Assembly (NCBI GenBank): GCA_910584345.1
Contig: CAJTZX010000003.1
Location: 62,001-126,000, forward strand
DNA length: 64,000 nucleotides
Source of the DNA: an uncultured Eubacterium sp.
GTDB lineage: Bacteria > Bacillota > Clostridia > Lachnospirales > Lachnospiraceae
Direction: 5' to 3'
The notes under the pieces were generated by a model, which did not search any database, was not told the DNA's origin, and saw only the letters and a program-made list of their open reading frames with translations. The translations under genes were made by a program, and so were the position numbers. The stretch's first letter is position 1. Each line of letters starts with the position of its first letter. This document shows, piece after piece, positions 33,304-40,961 of this stretch.

Positions 33304-33965
33304 TAAATACCACCTCCATAGAACTTCCCGTTTTTTCTCTGTATTCTTTCACAGTGCTCACTGCAATCTCAGCTGCTCTCTCGTTTGGAAAATGAAATAC
33401 TCCTGTTGAGATACAGCAGAATGCAATACTGTCACAGCCATTTTCCTCTGCAAGCTCCATACAGGACTGATAGCAGGACGCAAGCTGTCTGCAATGTTCA
33501 GACGTCAGATCATCCCATCCGAACGCTGTTCGGCTTACCATTGGTCCGACTGTGTGAAGCACATATTTACATGGCAGGTTGTAACCTGATGTTATTTTTG
33601 CCTGTCCGACAGGTTCAGGAAAACCTTGCTTTTCCATCATCTGCGCACATTCGATCCGCAGCTGCATTCACGATAGCGTCCGCCTTAAGCCTTGTGATAT
33701 CCCCTTGCCATAAATAAATGCCGTTTTGTATCGGCTGTAAATCTGAAAGATTTACAATTCCTTTTTCAGATATTTCTTCCCTCAGATATTCATCCTGTAC
33801 TTTCAGAAATTCAGCAGAAATCTTTCCTGGCATACGCATATTAAACAATGCACGCAACAGCAATTTCTGTTCCTGTATGTTCTTTGGTATTTTCATTGAT
33901 TGATATTGCGGCTGTTCATTTAACAATTCTGATATAAGAAATTTTCTTCTTTCATTCTGTTCCAT
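33224..33965 (-). pseudogene. Macrodomain protein-ADP-ribose hydrolase gene, frameshifted with internal deletion
   Basis: The first part (33965 to about 33660) has the usual helical N-terminus and IYLWQGDITRLKADAIVNAA. The second part, in another frame, continues at once with QLRIECAQMMEKQGF, CKYVLHTVGP and ISTGVFHFPNERAAEIAV. About 25 residues of the normal sequence between NAA and QLR, including the catalytic loop, are missing, and the join changes the frame. Intact homologues remove ADP-ribose placed by the neighbouring sirtuin class. Both genes of the pair are broken here. Confidence 0.8.
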
Positions 33966-34599
33966 TTGGCACTCCCCTTCTTTTTACTGCTCCCGCAGGA
34001 CATTTTTCATAACAGTTTCCGTAATGCAGACAATGCTCCTGCATGATTTCATATGGCTTGCCAGGCACGATACAGTTCTGTGGACAGTTTTTCATACATT
34101 TGCCGCAGCCGATGCATTTTTGTGAAATAACATACCCTTTTTCGGTTATGCCAGCGTTTCCTATCGCATATCTTTCACGAAAAATCGGGCTTACACCGAG
34201 ATTAAAATATTCAATTTCTGCATTTCGGATGCAAAAAACAATGCCGATTTCTCTTGTGCTGCCCGGATAAACATTCGATAAATAAGGCTGTTCTTCAAAA
34301 ATAATGTCAATCCATTTTCTTTGTTCATGTTCAGATACATTTTCAACCTTTGCAGAAAGCCTTATGGTGCTGGGCTGTTCAGATGAAACATGACCTCCCG
34401 CAAGTCGGCTGCGGTCAAAGCGTGTAAGGTTAAGTCTGCCGATTATCTCAGCTAATTCTTTGTTATGAACGGCAACAATTCTTGCCCTCTGCCCGCCTCC
34501 GGCATTTGGTGCGCATAATCCTGCTTCAATGATTTTTTCTAAATCTTCCCTTCCAATCTGCTTATCCTGATATTTACGGATAGATCTGCGTTCTTTCAA
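33952..34599 (-). CDS. Chimeric ORF: nitroreductase N-terminus joined to flavin-type oxidase/ferredoxin C-terminus
   Basis: The open frame has 215 residues. Residues 1 to about 83 match the start of a nitroreductase (ERRSIRKYQDKQI, LCAPNAGGGQ, then RSRLAGGHVSSEQPS). From about 84 the sequence changes to the second half of a clostridial pyridoxamine-5'-phosphate-oxidase-like protein with a ferredoxin tail: YLSNVYPGSTREI, FNLGVSPIFRERYA, CIGCGKCMKNCPQ and CLHYGNCYEKCP. The FMN-binding parts of both parents are incomplete. The second cluster has CxxxxxCxxxCP in place of CxxCxxCxxxCP (Tyr at one Cys position). It is probably a deletion product; a new function is less likely. It overlaps the macrodomain gene by 14 bases. 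Confidence 0.65.
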   Translation of the reverse strand: MKERRSIRKYQDKQIGREDLEKIIEAGLCAPNAGGGQRARIVAVHNKELAEIIGRLNLTRFDRSRLAGGHVSSEQPSTIRLSAKVENVSEHEQRKWIDIIFEEQPYLSNVYPGSTREIGIVFCIRNAEIEYFNLGVSPIFRERYAIGNAGITEKGYVISQKCIGCGKCMKNCPQNCIVPGKPYEIMQEHCLHYGNCYEKCPAGAVKRRGVPNGTE

Positions 34600-34820
34600 A
34601 TGAGCTGCAAAAAGATATTCCCGGCATCAGCCAGCGGGTGTTAACAGACAATCTTCGTTCTATGGAAAATGACGGTATCATTATCCGTACTGTTTATCCC
34701 GAAGTTCCTGTACGGGTGGAGTATGCTTTGAGTGAATTAGGTGATACCATGCGCCCAATCATAGCATCTTTATTTGATTGGGGACTGATGTACCAATCCC
34801 TGGTAAATTCAAATAGATAA
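34596..34820 (+). pseudogene. 3' fragment of an HxlR-family regulator
   Basis: The open stretch reads NELQKDIPGISQRVL, RSMENDGIIIRTVYP and RVEYALSELGDTMRPII, the second half of the HxlR winged helix. The N-terminal third, with the CSKWT-type start, is missing. The truncation point coincides with the start of the chimeric ORF on the opposite strand, so one deletion may have removed both promoters. A terminator follows at once. Confidence 0.7.
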
Positions 34821-34822
34821 TG

Positions 34823-34859
34823 GAAACGGTCTGATAACCAAAAGATTTCAGACCGTTTC
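34823..34859 (+). terminator. Terminator after the HxlR fragment
   Basis: GAAACGGTCTGA (34823-34834) and TCAGACCGTTTC (34848-34859) form a perfect 12-bp stem followed by TTCTT. It starts 3 bases after the stop codon and also ends 3 bases before the converging sulfatase-like gene. Confidence 0.8.
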
Positions 34860-34862
34860 TTC

Positions 34863-35777
34863 TTATCCTGCTTCAAATTTATTTCGATGCTGTTTATCAA
34901 TAAAAAAATGTTTATACGGTACTGTATCTACCATCGGATGATTCATCCCATGAAACTGGCAGCCATCTTCTCCATAACAAGTCCCATGATCTGAACAACA
35001 GATAACAAATGCATTGCCCCGCTTTGCTTTCCATCCGTCAAACAACCGCCCTAACTGGCCATCTGCATACCGAAGAGCTGCTGCATGGCTGTTTCGACTA
35101 TCATGCGTCTCTTTATCCAAATAAAAATAATTTGGATAATGGATCGCATCCACATTTACGTATAAAAAAATTTTTTGTTCTTTTGGAACATCTTCCAGCT
35201 TTTTTAAAATAAAATCCACCTGATTTTGTGTACTTTCTTTTACGATGCAGCCAAAAGAAGGGTTCCACCAGCTTTTTTGAAAATACCCCGGAAAAACCTT
35301 CCCAATATCCGAACGCTTGTCAAAAAAAGATACTCCTCCTACACACCAGGTATGATACCCGTCCTTTGCAAGCCCTTCCATAATCGTACTGCCCGAAAAG
35401 GCATAAGCATTCTCAGGTACTTTTCTGCGTAATCCAATCGCTGTGGGATAAAAAAGCAAATCCCTGTCAGCCTGCTTTTTGGTATCATATGCGCATGGTA
35501 AAAATCCGGCAAACATGGCATGATGCGAAGGATATGTAAAATTTCCCGGCGCCTGGCATTTCACCCAGCTGCCATAGCCATTTAACACAGGACTTCTCCC
35601 GGCAGCTTCTTCTTGCACTGCTATATCATAACGCAGCGCATCCAGACAAATAAATAAAATATCCATCTTACCAACTACCTGTTTCATATTAACTAAAGAC
35701 GTCTTATCTTGCCTGCTTTCTTTTATTTTCTTATCATTAACTATTTTGGTACTTTCCATTCTTTCTATTTTGTGCAT
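34863..35777 (-). CDS. Sulfatase/alkaline-phosphatase-fold hydrolase, STM4013-like
   Basis: This protein of up to 304 residues has the metal-binding start FICLDALRYD, a substrate/nucleophile region GNFTYPSHHAMFAGFLP, and the second metal site CSDHGTCYGEDG...FHGMNHP. This is the alkaline phosphatase/sulfatase superfamily. The overall pattern fits the STM4013/SEN3800 hydrolases, which normally sit with radical-SAM and ATP-grasp partners; none of those is nearby. Starts at 35777, 35759, 35687 (MKQVVG) and 35666 (MDILFICL) are possible, and the last two fit the domain best. The reaction is unknown. Confidence 0.75.
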   Translation of the reverse strand: MHKIERMESTKIVNDKKIKESRQDKTSLVNMKQVVGKMDILFICLDALRYDIAVQEEAAGRSPVLNGYGSWVKCQAPGNFTYPSHHAMFAGFLPCAYDTKKQADRDLLFYPTAIGLRRKVPENAYAFSGSTIMEGLAKDGYHTWCVGGVSFFDKRSDIGKVFPGYFQKSWWNPSFGCIVKESTQNQVDFILKKLEDVPKEQKIFLYVNVDAIHYPNYFYLDKETHDSRNSHAAALRYADGQLGRLFDGWKAKRGNAFVICCSDHGTCYGEDGCQFHGMNHPMVDTVPYKHFFIDKQHRNKFEAG

Positions 35778-35782
35778 CTTTA

Positions 35783-35812
35783 TCTGATTTCCTGTAATCT
35801 GATTTCCTGTAA
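35783..35812. repeat. 15-bp tandem repeat, two exact copies and a degenerate third
   Basis: TCTGATTTCCTGTAA is repeated at 35783-35797 and 35798-35812, followed by a degraded copy. On the minus strand each copy brings an AGGAAA, just upstream of the sulfatase-like frame. Confidence 0.7.
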
Positions 35813-35901
35813 TCTAATTTTCTAATTCTGACATACTGTTTCATTGAAATTCTTTTTCAGTATAAATCACGTGATAACAAAAAGCAATGGCTGATAACGA
35901 C

Positions 35902-35947
35902 AAAAATCCCACAAACAGCAGTAATTTTGTTTGTCCTGTTGTTTGTG
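35902..35947 (-). terminator. Terminator of the hsp20 gene
   Basis: CACAAACAGCAG (35910-35921) pairs with CTGTTGTTTGTG (35936-35947) at 11 of 12 positions. On the minus strand a T-rich tail (ATTTTTG) follows. It lies about 57 bases after the hsp20 stop. Confidence 0.7.
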
Positions 35948-36003
35948 AGACTTTTCCTATCCATAAAATCTTACAGTTTTACAGTCTGATTTCGAAATCT
36001 GAA

Positions 36004-36447
36004 TTATCCTTCAATCGCAATATATTTACTCTCTTCTACTTCTGGTTTCGCTTCTTTCTTCGGTACAGATACTTTTAAAATTCCATCTTCAAACCTGGCT
36101 TTAATATCTTCTTGTGTTACTGCATCTCCCACATAAAAGCTCCTGCTGCAGGAACCGTAATATCTTTCTCGGCGGATATATTTTCCATCTTTATCCTTTT
36201 CACCGTCATCTTTGCTGGAAGATGCGCTGATTGTCAGATAGCCTTCTTTTAATTCTGCCTGAACATCTGATTTCTTAAATCCCGGCAGATCAATATCTAG
36301 TTCAAAGCCATTTGCTGTCTCTTTGATATCGGTTCGCATCACACTGCTTGTCGGAGTATTGTACCGCATCAGTGATTTTGACGGACGGGTAAAATCATTA
36401 AAAAATTCATCAAATAAATTTTCTCCAAAAATACTAGGCATTAACAT
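36004..36447 (-). CDS. hsp20: Small heat-shock protein (Hsp20/alpha-crystallin)
   Basis: This 147-residue ATP-independent chaperone binds unfolding proteins and keeps them soluble. An N-terminal arm (FDEFFNDF) precedes the alpha-crystallin domain at about 37-135 (DIKETANGFELDIDLPGFKK, then the FEDGILKVSVPK signature) and a short tail with YIAIEG. GGAGG lies 8 bases before the ATG at 36447. A perfect CIRCE operator overlaps its promoter, so it is very likely repressed by HrcA and induced by heat or misfolding. Confidence 0.97.
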   Translation of the reverse strand: MLMPSIFGENLFDEFFNDFTRPSKSLMRYNTPTSSVMRTDIKETANGFELDIDLPGFKKSDVQAELKEGYLTISASSSKDDGEKDKDGKYIRRERYYGSCSRSFYVGDAVTQEDIKARFEDGILKVSVPKKEAKPEVEESKYIAIEG

Positions 36448-36523
36448 AGGTCATTCCTCCATTTCTTATTTTAGCCGGTATATTAATGGATACCGGTTCG
36501 TGCTTTGTTTTGTTTACAATAAT

Positions 36524-36552
36524 GTTATATCACGTTTATTAGCACTCGTCAA
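36524..36552 (-). promoter_or_regulatory. Sigma-A promoter of hsp20
   Basis: On the minus strand TTGACG (36547-36552) and TATAAC (36524-36529) are exactly 17 bases apart. The -35 box lies inside the CIRCE element. Confidence 0.8.
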
Positions 36553-36565
36553 TAGTGAGTGCTAA
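36539..36565. promoter_or_regulatory. CIRCE operator (HrcA binding site)
   Basis: TTAGCACTC (36539-36547), a 9-base spacer and GAGTGCTAA (36557-36565) match the CIRCE consensus at every position. It covers the -35 box of the hsp20 promoter, as expected for repression by HrcA. HrcA itself is not encoded in this window. Confidence 0.97.
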
Positions 36566-36736
36566 TAATTTTTGTGAACTTTTTGTGAAGTCAGAAAATT
36601 GAAAGATTTTATTTACATCTTTTCTAAAAAAATTAACAACCACAATGGTATGATGCCCAGATATCGCCCGTACTATCCATTCTCTGATTATTCCTACACA
36701 TTTATATGTAATATATTTCTTATGTCCTGTCCGTCA

Positions 36737-37627
36737 TTACGACAAACCTGCCAATTTCTGCGCCAGCTGTATTCCTGCCTGCTGCGCATACTGTTTTGGC
36801 ACCACTATTTTATCTTTATGCACCGTATCATCCAAATCGGCCGTCATACCTGTAAGTATCATCTCATTTCCTTTGACAAAAGCATATGCCGCTACCGGCG
36901 AAGAGCATCCACCGCCGAACGCATTTACAAAACTTCTCTCTGCCAACGCCTGCCACTTGGCATCTTCATCAAAAAAACCTTCCAAAATACCACAGTCAAA
37001 ATCTCTTCTGCCTTGTACAGCTAATATTCCCTGTCCCGCAGCAGGAACAACCTGATCGACCGTAAACCACTTGCTAATGCGATCATTCAGACCAATCCTG
37101 CGCAAACCGGCCGCTGCCAGCACAAGTGCACCATATGCACCGCTATCCAGCTTATGAAGACGCGTCAGGACGTTTCCACGAACAGATCGAATCTGACAGC
37201 CTTCATAGATCTGCATAAGCTGCACCCGACGTCTCGGGCTGGAGGTTCCGATTGGCTTATTTACATCTAACTGCCTGCATCCCTGCGGCAATACGAGCAC
37301 ATCTCGCGGCTCCTCTCTGCGTGAATACCCAAGAATCGGAAAATCTGCAGAAATTTCCGCTGGCATGTCTTTTAAGGAATGTACAGACAAATCCGTACGT
37401 CCTTCATACAGTGCGATATCCAGTTCTTTTACAAAAAGTCCTTTTCCTCCAATTTCGTCCAGATTTCTGTCTAAAATTTTATCTCCGGTAGTTTTCATTT
37501 TCACAAGTATGACATCATATTCCGGATGGTTGAACTGCATATATTGTTTTAACAGCTCTGCCTGTGCAACCGCCAGTAAACTCTCTCTTGTTCCAATACG
37601 AATCGTTTTTTTCATTTCTACACTCAT
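36737..37627 (-). CDS. hemC: Porphobilinogen deaminase (hydroxymethylbilane synthase)
   Basis: This 296-residue enzyme links four porphobilinogens into hydroxymethylbilane. It has IRIGTRESLLAVAQ at the start, KTTGDKILDRNL and HSLKDMPAEI with the catalytic Asp region, GTSSPRR, and the dipyrromethane-binding Cys in FGGGCSSPVAAY. The start could be 37627 or the ATG four codons later; neither has a strong ribosome site. The gene lies 12 bases after precorrin-2 dehydrogenase and is the last gene of its run. No clear terminator is seen between 36600 and 36737. Confidence 0.97.
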   Translation of the reverse strand: MSVEMKKTIRIGTRESLLAVAQAELLKQYMQFNHPEYDVILVKMKTTGDKILDRNLDEIGGKGLFVKELDIALYEGRTDLSVHSLKDMPAEISADFPILGYSRREEPRDVLVLPQGCRQLDVNKPIGTSSPRRRVQLMQIYEGCQIRSVRGNVLTRLHKLDSGAYGALVLAAAGLRRIGLNDRISKWFTVDQVVPAAGQGILAVQGRRDFDCGILEGFFDEDAKWQALAERSFVNAFGGGCSSPVAAYAFVKGNEMILTGMTADLDDTVHKDKIVVPKQYAQQAGIQLAQKLAGLS

Positions 37628-37639
37628 TGCCCCATATCA

Positions 37640-38095
37640 TCAATCAACACGCAATTTTGCACTAAACTTTGCTACTTTCTTATGATTTCCATCTGTACTT
37701 ATAACTGCGATTAACATTCCGTCCCGTTCCACGAATGCCGGGAAATAAAAATCACACTGGCTGCTATCTGATGCATTATTGACAGGAATTCCTTTCCGGC
37801 GGCATTCTATACAGATCATCTCATTGATTTGCTTATCATTTGTCGCCGCAAGCACCAGATCTGCGCCTTTCTTTTGTATCTCGTCACACTGATACGGACG
37901 CTGTTCGATAAAAAGCCGTGTTGTATAGTGTTTTTGCAGTTCCCATATTTCTTTTTGAATGTGCGGCGCTTTGACAACAACGGATGCTCCAAAGCGCAAG
38001 ATCCCCGTAATACGGCGTGTTGCAATCTTTCCTGCACCATATACAAGAATCTTTTTTTGATCTAAATTCACAAATAATGGAAAATAAGTCTGCAT
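37640..38095 (-). CDS. Precorrin-2 dehydrogenase (sirohydrochlorin-forming, CysG-N/Met8-like)
   Basis: This 151-residue protein has the Rossmann motif LVYGAGKIATRR near the start, ADLVLAATNDKQIN and VNNASDSSQCDFYFPAFVER, typical of the dehydrogenase half of siroheme synthase. It is shorter than Met8 or CysG because it lacks the C-terminal ferrochelatase/methyltransferase regions. The methyltransferase step is supplied by cobA-hemD at 17.8 kb. GGAGGTGA lies 6 bases before the ATG. It sits 27 bases after hemA. Confidence 0.93.
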   Translation of the reverse strand: MQTYFPLFVNLDQKKILVYGAGKIATRRITGILRFGASVVVKAPHIQKEIWELQKHYTTRLFIEQRPYQCDEIQKKGADLVLAATNDKQINEMICIECRRKGIPVNNASDSSQCDFYFPAFVERDGMLIAVISTDGNHKKVAKFSAKLRVD

Positions 38096-38122
38096 CCTGC
38101 GTCACCTCCAAAAATCGTCAGC

Positions 38123-39352
38123 TTAATATCTCATATTTTCCAAAATCTCCAGACATTTCAATAACTCTTCTCCTTTTAATTCATCCCGAAATGCAAATAA
38201 CATTTTATCCACAACCTTATGTGCACTTTCCTTTAGCATACTTGTTATCATCTCCTGCTCCTCTTGCCGGAGACATCCTAACCCGCGTCCCATACGCCAG
38301 CAAATTTCCTCTGCTGCCTGCCTGCCGACCTGTTGCATTCTTGGAATCAAATCCCTGCACTCATACCATGCTTTAAATTCCTCCAGTTTTCGTTCTAATA
38401 TTTTTTCTGCGGCTTCTTTTTGTATGAGAAATTCTTCTGCCGCGGCTTGATTTTCAATAGAGTCTATGTCATATAATGTAATCCCTTTTAATTGTGCTAT
38501 CTCCTCTTCCATATCCCGCGGAACTGCCAGGTCAATAAATATTTGTTCTCTGCACTGTTCACCTCTTGCTTGCACCAGCTGTTCTTTTCGAATCGTAAGA
38601 TTGGGACTGACTGTCGCTGAAAGTATCAGATCACAAGATGGGATTTGCTCATAGCGTTCTCCATAATTTATCCTGCTGCATCCTTTCGGGATCTCCACCA
38701 TTCCGCTTCGATACTGACGCACAGTAACCGTTACGTATGCGCCTTCAGCCCGCATTGTCTCTGCAGCCAGCTTCCCCATCTGCCCATTACCGATTACCAG
38801 ACATTTTTTTCCTGCAAACTGGAACCCCTGCCGCTTCACCATCGCAAGAGCGCTATGTACAGCTGATACATTTCCATGTGCGGACATTGCCTTTGTCTTT
38901 ACTTCCTTCCCTGCGGTCACCGCATGACGAAACAATACTTCCAGCAATGTATCCGTGCAATTTAATTCCCTCGCTTTCCTGACAGCCTCCTTGACTTGTG
39001 TCAAAATCTGATCTTCCCCAATAATTCTGGATTTTAATCCGGCAGTCAGATAAAATAAATGGCGGACAGCTTCCTGTGATCTGCGAATCGTAAAATAAGG
39101 TTCAAATACTTCCGCAGGACCTGGAAATGGCCTGATCTGCTCTAACAACGCAGGCATTCTAATTTCACATGCTTGCGTACTGACATACAATTCCATTCGG
39201 TTACACGTTGACACCAATACGCATCCCGTTATACCAGGCTGCATAGTAATTTTTTGCATCGCACGTTCCGCCTGCAATGTTGTAAAAGAAAATTGCTCTC
39301 GTATTTTCAGCTCCGCCGTACTATGATCTATACCTATCATCTGAATATTCAT
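38123..39352 (-). CDS. hemA: Glutamyl-tRNA reductase
   Basis: This 409-residue enzyme reduces glutamyl-tRNA to glutamate-1-semialdehyde, the committed step of tetrapyrrole synthesis. The catalytic Cys is in VSTCNRMELY near residue 50. The tRNA/NADPH region has GEDQILTQVKEAV, and the nucleotide fold VIGNGQMGKLAAETM follows. A helical dimerisation tail ends the protein. AGGTGAG precedes the ATG at 39352. The substrate passes to HemL, which is encoded 20 kb away in this window. Confidence 0.97.
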   Translation of the reverse strand: MNIQMIGIDHSTAELKIREQFSFTTLQAERAMQKITMQPGITGCVLVSTCNRMELYVSTQACEIRMPALLEQIRPFPGPAEVFEPYFTIRRSQEAVRHLFYLTAGLKSRIIGEDQILTQVKEAVRKARELNCTDTLLEVLFRHAVTAGKEVKTKAMSAHGNVSAVHSALAMVKRQGFQFAGKKCLVIGNGQMGKLAAETMRAEGAYVTVTVRQYRSGMVEIPKGCSRINYGERYEQIPSCDLILSATVSPNLTIRKEQLVQARGEQCREQIFIDLAVPRDMEEEIAQLKGITLYDIDSIENQAAAEEFLIQKEAAEKILERKLEEFKAWYECRDLIPRMQQVGRQAAEEICWRMGRGLGCLRQEEQEMITSMLKESAHKVVDKMLFAFRDELKGEELLKCLEILENMRY

Positions 39353-39416
39353 CTTTTCTCACCTTTATTCGATCTTCATGTTTCATCTATCTCTTCTCTC
39401 GGACCCCGGTCTTTGA

Positions 39417-40961
39417 TTATTTCAGTTCAAGCATCTGATAAATCGCCCTCATATTCAAATGTTCACGCAAAGTATCCGCCAGCCTATCGAACTGCTTCTG
39501 CCGATATTCTCTTCGTTTTTTTACCGAGGCAGGTTCTATCTGTATTCCTTTCTTTGCTGCCAAAGCACAGGCCAGCGTCTCTGCAATCCCTGGTCCATCA
39601 AAAACACCATGCACATATGTACCATAGACCTGATCCATCTGCCATCCATCCATTTTCTGCCGAAATGTCTGCTCCAGATTGATCTGCGCAAAACGATTCT
39701 CTGCTGCTAAATCGTGCCTGCACCATGTCAGCCCGGAAACCGGCGTTGTATGCCCCATATGTGTCTCAAACCCTTCCAATATCATACCGGATAACGGAGA
39801 AAGAGGGCCATGCAGTTTTGCAAATGTCCCGCGCACCCTTGTACACGTCTTCGTGTTGTCAAAAACCGTCTCCATCGGAAGAAGGCCAATTCCTCTCGCT
39901 CTTCCGCCTTCTTCTGTAAACATCGGATCTGACAATGACTGTCCAAGCATTTGATAGCCGCCGCAAATCCCCATAATTACAACACCATGTGCATGACATT
40001 TTAGGATTGCTTCCTCTAATCCTGATTCCCGCAGCCATTTTAAATCACCCATCGTATTTTTACTTCCCGGAAGCACTACCATATCCGGCATACCAAGATC
40101 TTCGGCATACGATACATATTTTAAATGAATCGTATGCAGTTTTTCCAAAATACGAAAATCTGTAATATTAGAAATTTTAGGCAGACGAATCACCGCAATT
40201 GTTACGACTGCCTGCTTGTCTTGACACTGCCGGAAAACAGAACACTCCTCTACACGGTCTTTTTCTTCCATGTCAAATTGCAGATAAGGTGTTACACCAA
40301 CTACCTGCCTGCCGCTGCGCTGCTGTAATATTTGTATTCCGGGCTCTAAAATACATTTATCTCCGCGAAACCGATTGATAATCATTCCTTTCACCCGCGC
40401 CCGTTCCGGCTGCTCTAACAGCATTAATGTACCTAACAGCTGTGCAAAAACTCCTCCTCTGTCCACATCTGCGACTAATAGCACTGGAGCATTTACCATT
40501 TCTGCCAGACCCATATTTACGATATCTTTTTGTTTCAGATTAATTTCAGCCGGGGAACCAGCACCCTCAATGACCAAAATGTCATAGGCTGCGTCCAGCT
40601 TTTGATATGCTTTTTGGATTTCAGGGACGAGATTTTCTTTATAAGAAAAGTATTGCTTTGCCGGCATATTGCCGTAGGTAAGCCCATTCACAATTACCTG
40701 TGCACCTGTCTCGCTTGTCGGCTTTAATAATACCGGATTCATAGCGGCCACAGGCTCTACACCTGCCGCATATGCCTGCATTGCCTGATTTCTCCCCATT
40801 TCAAGCCCTTCAGATGTGATATAAGAATGCTTTACCATATTTTGTGACTGGAACGGTGCCGGCAGATAGCCGTCTTGTTTAAAAATCCGACATAGACCGG
40901 CTGCAATCAGACTTTTCCCAACACCTGACATCGTCCCTTGAATCATGATTGGCTTTGCCAT
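39417..40961 (-). CDS. cobQ: Adenosylcobyric acid synthase (glutamine-hydrolysing)
   Basis: This 514-residue enzyme amidates four side chains of adenosylcobyrinic acid a,c-diamide. The N-terminal P-loop-like domain has IQGTMSGVGKS and DVDRGGVFAQL. The C-terminal amidotransferase domain has the nucleophile Cys in GICGGYQMLG and the His in YVHGVFDGPG. GAGGTG precedes the ATG. The gene start overlaps cobD by 19 bases. The anaerobic-pathway name cbiP applies equally. Confidence 0.96.
   Translation of the reverse strand: MAKPIMIQGTMSGVGKSLIAAGLCRIFKQDGYLPAPFQSQNMVKHSYITSEGLEMGRNQAMQAYAAGVEPVAAMNPVLLKPTSETGAQVIVNGLTYGNMPAKQYFSYKENLVPEIQKAYQKLDAAYDILVIEGAGSPAEINLKQKDIVNMGLAEMVNAPVLLVADVDRGGVFAQLLGTLMLLEQPERARVKGMIINRFRGDKCILEPGIQILQQRSGRQVVGVTPYLQFDMEEKDRVEECSVFRQCQDKQAVVTIAVIRLPKISNITDFRILEKLHTIHLKYVSYAEDLGMPDMVVLPGSKNTMGDLKWLRESGLEEAILKCHAHGVVIMGICGGYQMLGQSLSDPMFTEEGGRARGIGLLPMETVFDNTKTCTRVRGTFAKLHGPLSPLSGMILEGFETHMGHTTPVSGLTWCRHDLAAENRFAQINLEQTFRQKMDGWQMDQVYGTYVHGVFDGPGIAETLACALAAKKGIQIEPASVKKRREYRQKQFDRLADTLREHLNMRAIYQMLELK

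Noticed and set aside
24176..36600. Integrative element with integrase and attachment sites
   Set aside because: No integrase, relaxase, transposase or flanking direct repeat could be identified, so the accessory segment is not called a defined mobile element.
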